Shown in pieces: positions 1 through 8,292 of a stretch of DNA of 64,000 nucleotides; position 1 is the first letter of the stretch, and each line of letters begins with the position of its first letter. The notes below the pieces were generated by a model. It saw only the letters and a program-made list of their open reading frames with translations. It was not told the DNA's origin and made no database searches. This stretch comes from Alphaproteobacteria bacterium (GTDB lineage Bacteria > Pseudomonadota > Alphaproteobacteria > UBA6615), in assembly GCA_021774445.1 (NCBI GenBank), contig JAJFJA010000063.1, positions 1 to 64,000 on the forward strand. The letters run 5' to 3'. The translations under genes and the position numbers were made by a program.

Positions 1-1
1 G

Positions 2-448
2 CGGCCGACGGCACCGGCTCGGGCCACGGGTCCGGTTCTGGTTATTGGCACGCCGCCGCCTCGCGCCGGCGGCGGTTTTGCCTGGCCGGTCAAAGGCGAG
101 CTCCTGACCCGGTTCGGACCGTTGGAGAGTGGCCGGCGCAACGATGGACTGAATATCGCTGCCCCTCGGGGCACACCCGTTCAGGCGGCGGAGAACGGCG
201 TAGTCGCCTATGCCGGCAATGAGATCCGTGGATTCGGCAACCTAATTTTGCTCAAGCACGAGGGTGGCGTCATCACCGCCTACGCCCATGCCGAAGCGCT
301 TCTGGTGCGCCGCGGCGACATCGTCAAGAAAGGGCAAGCGATTGCCCGCGTCGGATCCAGCGGGGGCGTCGCGGCCCCGCAGCTCCATTTTGAGATCCGC
401 ACGGGCGCCCAAGCCATTGATCCGTCGACCTTGTTGGCCAGTAGTTAG
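2..448 (+). CDS. M23-family (NlpD/EnvC-like) protein, 3' part
   Basis: This is the C-terminal part of a gene that starts before the window; the frame is open from base 2. It reads FAWPVKGELLTRFGP, a glycine-rich LytM core, then PQLHFEIR near the end, the standard C-terminal pattern of M23 (LytM) domains. In active M23 enzymes the first zinc ligands are H-x(3)-D; here the corresponding stretch is NDGLN with no histidine, as in E. coli NlpD and EnvC, which activate amidases rather than cut peptidoglycan. A cell-division or envelope role as an amidase activator is therefore inferred. Its stop codon overlaps that of the convergent DUF815 gene. In related Alphaproteobacteria a homologue sits just before yajC-secD-secF, as here. 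The ORF-track start at 122 is internal. Confidence 0.85.
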   Translation, partial: RPTAPARATGPVLVIGTPPPRAGGGFAWPVKGELLTRFGPLESGRRNDGLNIAAPRGTPVQAAENGVVAYAGNEIRGFGNLILLKHEGGVITAYAHAEALLVRRGDIVKKGQAIARVGSSGGVAAPQLHFEIRTGAQAIDPSTLLASS

Positions 449-1302
449 TCCAGCCGCTTGCCTTGCCGCCCGGCGAGATCCTGCACGAACTGCCACGCCA
501 CCCGGCCCGACCTCGCACCGCGTGTAACCTGCCATTCGCGCGCTTCCGCGATCAGCGTTTGCCGGTCCACGGCCAGCCCGAAATGGGCGACATAAGCCTC
601 GATCATCGCAAAAAACGTGTCCTGGTCGGTATTGTGGAATCCAAGCCACAAGCCGAACCGATCCGACAACGAAACCTTCTCCTCCACCGCTTCTGAAGGA
701 TTGATCGCCGTCGACCGTTCATTCTCGATCATGTCGCGCGGCATCAGGTGACGTCGGTTTGACGTCGCGTAAAAGATCACATTGCCCGGCCGCCCCTCGA
801 TACCGCCCTCCAGAACCGCCTTCAGCGACTTGTAACTGGCATCCGCGCCGTCGAAGCTCAGATCGTCGCAGAACAGCACCACCCGGCGTTGCGTCGCCCG
901 CAGCTCCGCCAGCAGGGAGGGCAGCGAGCCGATATCCTCCCGGTGGATTTCCACCAATGCCAAACAACCCGGCTCCTTCTCGTTCATATCCGCATGCACC
1001 GCCTTGACTAGGCTGGATTTGCCGGTCCCCCTGGCGCCCCACAGCAGTGCGTTGTTCGCCGGCAAAGCTTGGCTGAAGCGGTGGGTATTCCCGGCCAAGA
1101 TATCCCGTTGCTGATCGATCCCTTGCAGCAGGGAGAGTGGCACATGGTTCACCGCCGCCACGGGTTCGAGCCAACCGTCTTCCGCATGCCAAACGAAGGC
1201 ATCCGCCGCCGCAAGGTCGCTGCGGCGCCCAGGTTTTGGTGCCAACCGATCCAGCGCATCAGCCATGCGTTGCATTAGAGAAAATCGAGGTTTAGAAGAC
1301 AT
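445..1302 (-). CDS. DUF815-family P-loop ATPase
   Basis: A 285-residue protein with a Walker A motif (GARGTGKSSL, about residue 90) and a Walker B-like run ending in FCDDLSF (about residue 145), followed by the arginine-rich sensor region typical of AAA-type ATPases. The length and the phrase LPLSLLQGIDQQ before the Walker A match the DUF815 family. Its biological role is not established; it is usually annotated as an ATP-binding protein of unknown function. It is convergent with the NlpD-like gene (overlapping stops) and divergent from yajC, with 217 nt between the two start regions. The ATG at 1302 is used, but no strong Shine-Dalgarno sequence precedes it. Confidence 0.85.
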   Translation of the reverse strand: MSSKPRFSLMQRMADALDRLAPKPGRRSDLAAADAFVWHAEDGWLEPVAAVNHVPLSLLQGIDQQRDILAGNTHRFSQALPANNALLWGARGTGKSSLVKAVHADMNEKEPGCLALVEIHREDIGSLPSLLAELRATQRRVVLFCDDLSFDGADASYKSLKAVLEGGIEGRPGNVIFYATSNRRHLMPRDMIENERSTAINPSEAVEEKVSLSDRFGLWLGFHNTDQDTFFAMIEAYVAHFGLAVDRQTLIAEAREWQVTRGARSGRVAWQFVQDLAGRQGKRLD

Positions 1303-1519
1303 CTCTTTGAAATAGCTCAGAGTTTTCCAGGACTCAAGCTTAGCACGGCGGCCGCGCCATGTCCGTCCAAGATCTGGCGCCGAAATCGGCTATAAGATAT
1401 CCCGTATTTGATCGGGCCGGGATCCAGCTAGCATTGCATTTCCGGGCATCGTGGCTATGATCCCGCGACTGCTCCATAGCGGGCACCCGGACCCTGGCAG
1501 GTCCTTTCAGGAGTCATCT

Positions 1520-1930
1520 ATGCTAATCACACCGGCATACGCCCAAGTCGGAGGCGGCGGTAGCGACGCTCTGGTGTCGTTTCTTCCAATCGTCCTCATC
1601 TTTGTGGTGTTCTACTTCTTGCTGATTCGGCCGCAAATGCGGCAACGCAAGGACCATCAGCAGATGTTGGGCCAGCTTCGCCGCGGCGATCGGGTCGTTA
1701 CCGGTGGCGGGATTATCGGCACTATTACCAAGGCAACCGCCGACAACGAGGTCACCGTAGAGATCGCCGAGGGGGTCAAGGTCGTGGTCGCCCGGCACAC
1801 CATTTCGACGGTGCTCACGAAGCCCGATCCGGCGAAGAGTTCAGGCTCGGCGCCGACCGGCGGCGGCCAGCAGCAGGCGCCGAAGGGTCTTGGCGGTCTC
1901 CTTGGCGGTTTCCTCGGCGGCCGCAAATAG
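1520..1930 (+). CDS. yajC: Preprotein translocase subunit YajC
   Basis: A 136-residue single-pass membrane protein that associates with SecD and SecF in the Sec translocon accessory complex. The N-terminus MLITPAYAQ, one hydrophobic segment (residues about 17-37) and the RPQMRQRKDHQQML motif right after it are diagnostic of YajC, followed by a small soluble beta domain and a Gly/Gln-rich tail. I chose the ATG at 1520 because CAGGAG lies a few bases upstream and the protein then begins with the family N-terminus; the ORF-track start at 1451 adds an unrelated leader. It is the first gene of yajC-secD-secF, with 25 nt to secD. Confidence 0.96.
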   Translation: MLITPAYAQVGGGGSDALVSFLPIVLIFVVFYFLLIRPQMRQRKDHQQMLGQLRRGDRVVTGGGIIGTITKATADNEVTVEIAEGVKVVVARHTISTVLTKPDPAKSSGSAPTGGGQQQAPKGLGGLLGGFLGGRK

Positions 1931-1955
1931 GCACCTGACGAGGGAGCCCATCTGA

Positions 1956-3533
1956 ATGGTCAATTACGCCCGCTGGAGCATCGTCGTTACCCTCTTGATC
2001 TGCCTATTCGGGCTCATCTTTGCGGCCCCGAATTTCTTCAGTCAGGCAGAAGAATCGTCGTTGCCGGGTTGGCTCCCGCAAGAGCGCTTGAATCTGGGTC
2101 TCGACCTTCAAGGTGGCTCGCACTTGTTGCTCGAGGTCGAAGTCGACGACGTCATCAAAGAGACGCTTGAGACCACGGTTTCGACGGTGCGGGAGGGCTT
2201 CCGCAACGCCAGGAGGGATGGTCCCCGCATCGGCTATACCGGGCTTGGCGTGCAAGGTAACTCCGTCGTCTTTCGGTTGCGTGATCCTGCCGATATCGAG
2301 CGCGCGCGCGCCGCGTTGCAGGACGTTGACCCCTCCTTGAGCATGGTCGTTTCCGACGACGGTTCGTTCGAGTTGAGCATGTCGGATCAGGCCATCATTG
2401 ACCGCCGCTCCTCCGCCGTCGAACAGTCCATTGAGATCGTGCGCCGCCGGGTCGACGAGACCGGCACGTCCGAGCCGACGATCCAGCGCCAGGGGGATGA
2501 GCGTATCCTCGTCCAACTGCCCGGATTGCGCGACCCTGAGCGCCTGAAGCGACTGCTCGGGCGCACCGCCAAACTCACCTTCCACCTCGTCGATTCCTCC
2601 GTCTCTTTCGAGGATTCGCAAGCCGGACGCATCCCCGCCGGATCACAGCTTCTGCCGGACCAGGACAACCCCGGCAACTCGCTGGTGGTGCGCCGCAACG
2701 TCGAGGTTGGCGGCGAGCGCCTCACCAACGCGCAACCCTCGTTTCAAGACGGCCAGCCGGTTGTATCCTTTACCTTCGACTCGGTTGGCGCCCGGGTTTT
2801 TGGCGAATTGACCCAGCAGAATGTTGGTGAACGACTCGCGATCGTGCTCGACAACCGGGTGGTCAGCGCGCCGCGCATTCAGTCGCCGATCCTCGGTGGT
2901 AGCGGCATCATCACCGGCCAGTTCACGGTCCAAGGCGTCCAGGATTTGGCGCTCCTGCTGCGTGCCGGCGCCCTGCCGGCGCCGCTGACGATTTTGGAAG
3001 AACGTACCGTCGGGCCGGGCCTTGGTGCGGACTCTGTCGCCGCCGGCAAGATCGCCGCTGTGATTGGACTTGTGCTTGTTATCATCTTCATGGCCCTCAG
3101 CTACGGCCTTTTCGGCCTGATGGCGGACGTGGCCCTGGCGATGAACATTGTCCTGATCGTCGCCGCGCTCTCGGTTCTCCAGGCCACCCTGACATTGCCT
3201 GGAATCGCCGGTATCGTCCTGACCATTGGCATGGCCGTGGACGCGAACGTGTTGATCTTTGAGCGCATTCGCGAAGAGGTGCGCAACGGTCGCACGCCCA
3301 TATCGGCGATAGACGCCGGCTACAAACGAGCGTTGACGACGATTATCGATGCCAATCTGACGACTCTGATCGCCTCGATCCTGTTGTTTCAGTTCGGCAC
3401 CGGCCCGATCCGTGGCTTTGCGGTCACCTTGTCCATCGGTGTTGTCAGCTCGATGTTCACCGCCATTATGGTGACGCGCCTGCTGGTGGTGCTGTGGCTA
3501 AAACGCACCAAACCTCAGACCTTGACGGTATAG
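1956..3533 (+). CDS. secD: Protein translocase subunit SecD
   Basis: A 525-residue SecD, the proton-motive-force-driven accessory subunit that pulls proteins across the inner membrane. It has one N-terminal membrane segment, the LGLDLQGG motif (about residue 47), a large periplasmic domain, then five C-terminal membrane segments that carry the conserved FERIREE loop. It is shorter than E. coli SecD (about 615 residues), which is normal for Alphaproteobacteria. secF follows after 10 nt, so yajC-secD-secF is an operon. Confidence 0.97.
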   Translation: MVNYARWSIVVTLLICLFGLIFAAPNFFSQAEESSLPGWLPQERLNLGLDLQGGSHLLLEVEVDDVIKETLETTVSTVREGFRNARRDGPRIGYTGLGVQGNSVVFRLRDPADIERARAALQDVDPSLSMVVSDDGSFELSMSDQAIIDRRSSAVEQSIEIVRRRVDETGTSEPTIQRQGDERILVQLPGLRDPERLKRLLGRTAKLTFHLVDSSVSFEDSQAGRIPAGSQLLPDQDNPGNSLVVRRNVEVGGERLTNAQPSFQDGQPVVSFTFDSVGARVFGELTQQNVGERLAIVLDNRVVSAPRIQSPILGGSGIITGQFTVQGVQDLALLLRAGALPAPLTILEERTVGPGLGADSVAAGKIAAVIGLVLVIIFMALSYGLFGLMADVALAMNIVLIVAALSVLQATLTLPGIAGIVLTIGMAVDANVLIFERIREEVRNGRTPISAIDAGYKRALTTIIDANLTTLIASILLFQFGTGPIRGFAVTLSIGVVSSMFTAIMVTRLLVVLWLKRTKPQTLTV

Positions 3534-3543
3534 GTGAGTACCC

Positions 3544-4503
3544 GTGCGTAGCTTGAAGCTCGTTCCCGCTGAAACGAAGATAGATTTTGTCGGTAAGCGG
3601 AAAATTGCCTTTGTTTTCTCGGCTGCCTTGGTGATTCTGTCCGTCATTGTTTTTCTCGTCCAGGGCCTGAATTTCGGTATCGATTTCCGCGGCGGTATTA
3701 TGGTCGAGGCGCAAACCAACGGCCCCGCCAACATCCCCGAACTGCGCGCGATCACCAGCAACCTTGGCCTCGGCGAAGTGCAACTTCAGGAGTTCGGTGC
3801 CCCGGACGATGTCTTGATCCGGGTCCAGCGCCAGGAGGGGGCTGAGGCCGAACAACTGGCTGCCATCAATATTCTGAAACAAGGTCTCGGCGACCGCGTG
3901 AGCGAGTATCGCCGCACTGAATTTGTCGGCCCAACTGTTGGCGCCGAACTGATCCGCGGCGCGATTCTAGCCGTTAGCTTGGCACTCGGCGCCATTCTTC
4001 TCTACATTTGGTTCCGCTTTGAATGGCAGTTCGGCGTCGGTGCGGTGATCGCGCTGACCCATGACGTGCTAACGACGGTCGGGCTGTTTGCATTTACCCA
4101 GCTTGAATTCAACCTGGCAACCGTCGCCGCGATCCTTACCATTGCCGGTTACTCCATCAACGATACTGTGGTCATTTACGACCGCGTGCGCGAAATGCTG
4201 CGCAAATACAAGAAGTTGTCGCTGCCGGAGCTGCTCAACCTATCGGCCAACAGCACCCTGTCGCGCACCGTCATGACGAGCGTGACGACCTTGCTCGCCG
4301 TCACCGCATTGATCGTGCTGGGTGGACCGATCATCCGAGACTTCGCGCTCGCGCTTGCCTGGGGTGTTGTCATCGGGACTTATTCGTCCGTTTTCGTTGC
4401 CGTGCCGGTACTGCTGTTCTTGAAATTACGCCCGGAAAACGTCCTGCTGGACGACGACGAGGCTGACGAAACCGAAACCGCCGCCGACGGCCAGGAGGCT
4501 TAA
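3544..4503 (+). CDS. secF: Protein translocase subunit SecF
   Basis: A 319-residue SecF that pairs with SecD. Features are the N-terminal membrane helix, the GIDFRGG motif, a periplasmic domain of about 100 residues, then five membrane segments with the IYDRVRE loop equivalent to the SecD loop. The tail is acidic. The start codon is GTG at 3544, 10 nt after the secD stop. The next gene (Mth938-like) begins 13 nt after the stop, so the operon probably continues. Confidence 0.97.
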   Translation: MRSLKLVPAETKIDFVGKRKIAFVFSAALVILSVIVFLVQGLNFGIDFRGGIMVEAQTNGPANIPELRAITSNLGLGEVQLQEFGAPDDVLIRVQRQEGAEAEQLAAINILKQGLGDRVSEYRRTEFVGPTVGAELIRGAILAVSLALGAILLYIWFRFEWQFGVGAVIALTHDVLTTVGLFAFTQLEFNLATVAAILTIAGYSINDTVVIYDRVREMLRKYKKLSLPELLNLSANSTLSRTVMTSVTTLLAVTALIVLGGPIIRDFALALAWGVVIGTYSSVFVAVPVLLFLKLRPENVLLDDDEADETETAADGQEA

Positions 4504-4516
4504 GGCAGACGGATCC

Positions 4517-4888
4517 ATGGCCAATGCGGACGCGCCGAGCCAGCAGATCGTCCAGAGTTACGGGGTTGGTCTGTTCCGAATATCCGCGACGACTTACACC
4601 AGTTCCGTCATCGTTCTGCCGGGCCGGACGCTGCCATGGGCGGTGACTCAGCTCGGTGAGGTGGACGAGGAGTCCCTCCAGCCGGTGCTCGTTATGGCGG
4701 CGCAGCTGGATATTCTTATCCTCGGCACGGGCAACCGAATGCACCTGGCGGACAGCGAACTAATGGATGCCTGTCGCGCCTGTGCGGTGGCGCTTGAGGT
4801 CATGGATACCGGCGCAGCCTGCCGCACCTTCAACTTATTGGCAGGTGAGCAGCGCCGCGTCGCCGCGGCCCTCATCGCGCTTACCTGA
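4517..4888 (+). CDS. Mth938-like (DUF498/NDUFAF3-like) protein
   Basis: A 123-residue protein of the Mth938/DUF498 fold. Visible family features are IVQSYGVGLFRI, the central LDILILGTGNRM segment, and CRTFNLLAGEQRRVAAAL at the end. The human homologue NDUFAF3 is an assembly factor for respiratory complex I; the bacterial function is not firmly known. It lies 13 nt after secF, in the same order found in many Alphaproteobacteria. The squalene-synthase-like NDUFAF6 homologue is about 2.5 kb downstream. Confidence 0.88.
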   Translation: MANADAPSQQIVQSYGVGLFRISATTYTSSVIVLPGRTLPWAVTQLGEVDEESLQPVLVMAAQLDILILGTGNRMHLADSELMDACRACAVALEVMDTGAACRTFNLLAGEQRRVAAALIALT

Positions 4889-4973
4889 GACGGACCAATA
4901 TTGTCACAGGTGCGTTGCCCGGAGCCCCTGCTAGAACGGCATTAGGGCTATTCGGTAGGGAGACGGCGCGATC

Positions 4974-5705
4974 ATGGCTCAGCCATTGGCAGCCAGCTTG
5001 GACTATCATCCGACCCACCGCGCCAACCCACGGCGTGGCGGCCGTCGCGTTGATGCTCGCTTGCGGGCGATCACGGCCGAGGTGGATTTTCGCGGCAAGA
5101 CCGTGCTCGATCTCGGCTGCAACGGCGGCTATTTCAGTTTCGGCGTTGCCGGTGCTGCAAACCGCGTCCTCGCCATCGATGGTGAAGCGGAGTTGATCCG
5201 GCGCAATCGGGTCAAGCAGACCCAACTCGGCATCGCCAATATCGAGTTCCGCCAGGCTCTTATTACCCCTGAGTTCGTCCATGGCCTGCCGGATTTCGAT
5301 ATTGTCCTGTTTCTCTCTGTCTTCCATCACATGCTCTGCGCTTCCGCGGCGCACGACTGGAATACGGAGCAGCACCGGGCCAGTGCCATGCAGGTTATGA
5401 CCCGCCTCCGCGACAAGGCGGAAACGCTGGTATTTGAGATGGGCTATCCCGGTGAGGGCTTTGACTGGTCCGCCAAACTGCCGCCCATGGACGATCCCTG
5501 CGACTGGATCAAAAGCCAAATCTTCGGGCCCGGTTTTGACATCGAGATACTGCCGCCGCCGGCCTATCGCGGCGCCGGCGGCACAATTCGCCGGCTCGCC
5601 ACCCCGGCGCTTCGCGGGACGACGCCGGTAGCCGGCATCCTCCGCCGCTCGCTTCGTGTCGACCCGCGTGACGGCCGGCACATTTTTATCGGCCGTCGAA
5701 ACTGA
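4974..5705 (+). CDS. SAM-dependent methyltransferase
   Basis: A 243-residue class I methyltransferase. Motif I is VLDLGCNGGYFSFG (about residues 43-56), followed by an acidic residue closing the second strand (LAIDGEAEL), which binds the SAM ribose, and IVLFLSVFHH as the motif after strand 4. The substrate cannot be told from the sequence. It follows the Mth938-like gene by 85 nt and ends at a strong bidirectional hairpin shared with the convergent membrane-protein gene. Confidence 0.8.
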   Translation: MAQPLAASLDYHPTHRANPRRGGRRVDARLRAITAEVDFRGKTVLDLGCNGGYFSFGVAGAANRVLAIDGEAELIRRNRVKQTQLGIANIEFRQALITPEFVHGLPDFDIVLFLSVFHHMLCASAAHDWNTEQHRASAMQVMTRLRDKAETLVFEMGYPGEGFDWSAKLPPMDDPCDWIKSQIFGPGFDIEILPPPAYRGAGGTIRRLATPALRGTTPVAGILRRSLRVDPRDGRHIFIGRRN

Positions 5706-5718
5706 CCCTAGACGCGAA

Positions 5719-5741
5719 AACGGGGTCCACCGGACCCCGTT
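5719..5741. terminator. Bidirectional hairpin terminator
   Basis: A perfect 10-bp inverted repeat, AACGGGGTCC - 3-nt loop - GGACCCCGTT, lies between two convergent genes. On the minus strand it is followed by GTTTTC, on the plus strand by a pyrimidine run (TCTCTTC), so it can serve both genes, better on the minus strand. Confidence 0.75.
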
Positions 5742-5767
5742 CTCTTCAACCAAAAAGTGGTTTTCCG

Positions 5768-6277
5768 TTAGAACGGCATATTCTGTGCCCCGACCATGGC
5801 GAAGAGCATGGGGATGGACAGCAGCGTATTCGTCCGTGAGAACAGCATCGCCGTGCGTGCGGCCTTGGGCTTTTCGGCGGCATCGACCTCCACCATACCC
5901 AGCGCCTTCTGCTGATTGGGCCAAATCACAAACCAAACGTTGAAGGCCATGATCGCCCCGAGCCACATGCCAAACCCGATCAACGAGTGCTGCGGCACGC
6001 GGTCGCTCAGGCCAAGCACCAGCGCCTGCCAGAAATACCCGTTCATGAACGCCAGGATGATGCCGAAGACTATTGTCGAAAGCGCCGCCCAGCGAAACCA
6101 GAACAGCGCCGCCGGCGCGATCACCTTGCCGATCGCCGGTTTCTGCTCGTCCGGTATTTTTGGCATCGATGGCATCTGCACAAAGTTGAAATACCACAGC
6201 AGCCCAATCCACATCACGCCACTGAGCACGTGCAGCCACCGCACGCCGAACACCCAGAAAGAAAAATCGAATGTCAT
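5768..6277 (-). CDS. PuuD-like urate oxidase N-terminal-domain membrane protein
   Basis: A 169-residue membrane protein with about four hydrophobic segments. It opens with a short leader and WVFGVRWLHVLSGVMWIGLL, the histidine-bearing first helix seen in the membrane domain of PuuD-type urate hydroxylases (DUF989); a second histidine lies in HSLIGFGMWLGAIMAFNVWF. Full-length PuuD also has a C-terminal cytochrome c domain, which is absent, so this is a stand-alone membrane domain and urate oxidation cannot be claimed. I chose the ATG at 6277 rather than 6349 because the protein then starts MTFDFSFW and AGGGG precedes it; the extra 24 residues look non-coding. A 30-residue membrane ORF ends 28 nt upstream. 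Confidence 0.72.
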   Translation of the reverse strand: MTFDFSFWVFGVRWLHVLSGVMWIGLLWYFNFVQMPSMPKIPDEQKPAIGKVIAPAALFWFRWAALSTIVFGIILAFMNGYFWQALVLGLSDRVPQHSLIGFGMWLGAIMAFNVWFVIWPNQQKALGMVEVDAAEKPKAARTAMLFSRTNTLLSIPMLFAMVGAQNMPF

Positions 6278-6305
6278 TTGTATGTTCCCCTGTCTTTCCG
6301 TTTGC

Positions 6306-6398
6306 TCAGGTAATCGCCAGGACCAACAGGACTTCCACGACCGTGGCAATCACGCCAAGCACGATCGTCGACGTCAGCGATTCAAGCGGATTCTTCAT
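6306..6398 (-). CDS. 30-residue single-membrane-segment small protein
   Basis: This ORF is too short for the supplied track. It encodes MKNPLESLTST, then an unbroken hydrophobic helix (IVLGVIATVVEVLLVLAIT) and a TGA stop. A purine-rich GGGGGAAGG runs straight up to the ATG, and the PuuD-like membrane gene begins 28 nt downstream on the same strand. Composition, ribosome-binding context and operon position support a real small membrane protein, perhaps a stabilising subunit of its neighbour. No family is recognised. Confidence 0.45.
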   Translation of the reverse strand: MKNPLESLTSTIVLGVIATVVEVLLVLAIT

Positions 6399-6514
6399 GC
6401 CTTCCCCCGTATGTTAGCGCCTCAGGCGGCGCGCACGCTCCATATGCGGTATCACTATACCAGAAATGGCGGCAGCGAAGAAATTCCGCTGCGCCAAATA
6501 GCAAGCTAGGCTCG

Positions 6515-7444
6515 ATGGCTGGAAAATCCAACAGGGCGACGCGACAAGCCACGGCACCGGGTGGCGGGTCAGCGGCGGCAATAGCCTATTGCCGAGACCT
6601 GGTGTCGGTCAGGCGGAGCCCCCTGGTCCGGGTCGCGGCTGCCTTGCCCGCCTTTCGCCAGGATCTTTTTTATCCGGCCTATGCGGCTATGCGGATCATC
6701 GACGACTTCGTCGACGATGGCTTCCTTGCTCTGCCCCAAAATCGGCGTGACCGTGACCGCGCCGCGGCGCAAAGCCACCTTGCCCATTGGTGTCTGCAGA
6801 CCGAGGCGGCTAGCCAAGGCCGTCACGCGGCGCCACCGGCAGGCCAGGACGCCCCGGTGTTCGAAGCCCTGCGCATCACCTTGGGGCAGGGGTCGTTGGG
6901 GCCCGCACCATGGCGAGCGCTTGCCGTTGCAATGGGTCGTGATTTGGCTGAACGCCCGTTGCAGACTTGGGCCGATTTCGACAATTACGCCGACGGCGCC
7001 GCCGTAGCGCCCGCGGCGGTGTTTATCTACATCCTAAGCTGTCGCCGGGGCCCGGATCGCTCGTCCACCCTACCCGATGATATCTCGCCCCAGACGAGCG
7101 CTCGCGACCTGGCGAAATTCTGCTACCTCGTGCACATCCTCCGCGATCTGAGCAAAGACGCCCAGCGCGACCAACAGCTCGTAACCATTCCCAATGAGGT
7201 CTTGGCAAGCTGCGACCTCCGTAAAGCGGATCTCTCGACAGTCCTGCCGGGGCGGTTGGCGCCTCTGGCAAAGATTCTGTGGGCCAGGGCGGCCGGCCAT
7301 CGGGCCGCTGTCACGGAGCAGATGGCGCAGTTGCTGCCACGGCTTGGGGCCGTTGAACGCGGCGCTTTGAGCGCCCTAATTCGCCTCTACGACGACCAAC
7401 ATGCCGAAAACAAAGGCCGCGTCCAGCCCAACGCCAGCCCATGA
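6515..7444 (+). CDS. Squalene/phytoene synthase family protein
   Basis: A 309-residue trans-isoprenyl diphosphate synthase-fold protein. The first aspartate-rich motif is IIDDFVDD (about residue 62) and the second is LRDLSKDAQRD (about residue 210); both Mg-diphosphate sites are intact, so real head-to-head prenyl coupling (squalene, hopanoid or carotenoid precursor) is plausible. The HpnC type is possible, but no other hpn gene is present here. It overlaps the next family member by 4 nt (ATGA), so the two are translationally coupled. Confidence 0.75.
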   Translation: MAGKSNRATRQATAPGGGSAAAIAYCRDLVSVRRSPLVRVAAALPAFRQDLFYPAYAAMRIIDDFVDDGFLALPQNRRDRDRAAAQSHLAHWCLQTEAASQGRHAAPPAGQDAPVFEALRITLGQGSLGPAPWRALAVAMGRDLAERPLQTWADFDNYADGAAVAPAAVFIYILSCRRGPDRSSTLPDDISPQTSARDLAKFCYLVHILRDLSKDAQRDQQLVTIPNEVLASCDLRKADLSTVLPGRLAPLAKILWARAAGHRAAVTEQMAQLLPRLGAVERGALSALIRLYDDQHAENKGRVQPNASP

Positions 7445-8286
7445 ATCGAGCGACCGGCCTGTCCTACAGCGGCAACCAGGTCCGCCGCCACGATCATGAC
7501 CGCTACTTGACCACGTTGTTCGTTCCCGCGGCGGACCGGGAGGCGGTCCTCGCCCTTTTTGCCTTCAATCTTGAGATCGCCCGCGTCCGCGAATCTGTCA
7601 GTGAGCCCATGCTTGGCCAGATTCGCCTGCAATGGTGGCGTGACGCCATAAACGAGATCTATGCCGGGACGGAGCGGCAACACCCGGTCGTCCAACATCT
7701 CGCCATTGCCATCCGCGGCCATGGACTTACCCGAGAGAAACTCGATGAACTCGTTGATACTCGGGAATTTGACCTCACCGACGGTCCGCCCGCGACACTA
7801 CCGGAGCTTGAGGACTACGCCGCCGGCAGCTCCGGTGCCTTGCTGGAACTGGTCCAAGAGGTGCTGGGTCAACACGGTCGGGCCTCGCCGATTACCGCCG
7901 CGCGCCACATCGGCATCGCCTGGTCCTTGGTCGGCTTGATCCGAGCCTTCCCCTATCACGCCCGCACCAAGCGCCTGTTTCTCCCGGCGGGGCTGCTGGA
8001 CTCCGCTGGTATCGACCGCCGGCAGCTATTCGAGCGCGCGACGGCGCCTGGTCTCAGCCAGGTCGTCGAGCAGCTTGTCGTTGCCGCCGAGAAACACTTG
8101 ACGGGCGCCCGTGCGCTGCGCCCGGAGATCCCCACCAACGCCCGCGCCGGCTTGCTATTGGCGACCCTGGCAACCACCTACATACGGGCGATCCGCCGCG
8201 CCTCCTACGAGCCGAGCGAACTTCCTCAAAACGTCCCCGGCCGGATTGCAAAGCTGGTAACGGTATCGCTCCTGCGGCGCTATTAG
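7441..8286 (+). CDS. NDUFAF6-like squalene-synthase-fold protein
   Basis: A 281-residue relative of squalene synthase in which the first aspartate motif is replaced (FNLEIARVRESVSEP) and followed by GQIRLQWWRDAI. These features characterise the branch containing mitochondrial NDUFAF6, a complex I assembly factor without proven prenyl-synthase activity. Its start codon overlaps the stop of the catalytic-looking paralogue (ATGA). Together with the Mth938-like gene this places two complex I assembly-factor homologues within 4 kb of secDF. Function as an assembly factor is inference from the human protein. Confidence 0.8.
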   Translation: MNRATGLSYSGNQVRRHDHDRYLTTLFVPAADREAVLALFAFNLEIARVRESVSEPMLGQIRLQWWRDAINEIYAGTERQHPVVQHLAIAIRGHGLTREKLDELVDTREFDLTDGPPATLPELEDYAAGSSGALLELVQEVLGQHGRASPITAARHIGIAWSLVGLIRAFPYHARTKRLFLPAGLLDSAGIDRRQLFERATAPGLSQVVEQLVVAAEKHLTGARALRPEIPTNARAGLLLATLATTYIRAIRRASYEPSELPQNVPGRIAKLVTVSLLRRY

Positions 8287-8292
8287 GACAGA

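Noticed and set aside
4881-6239. 452-residue minus-strand ORF spanning the methyltransferase and PuuD-like genes
   Set aside because: It crosses a methyltransferase gene, a terminator and a membrane-protein gene in a non-coding frame; nothing in it resembles a protein family.
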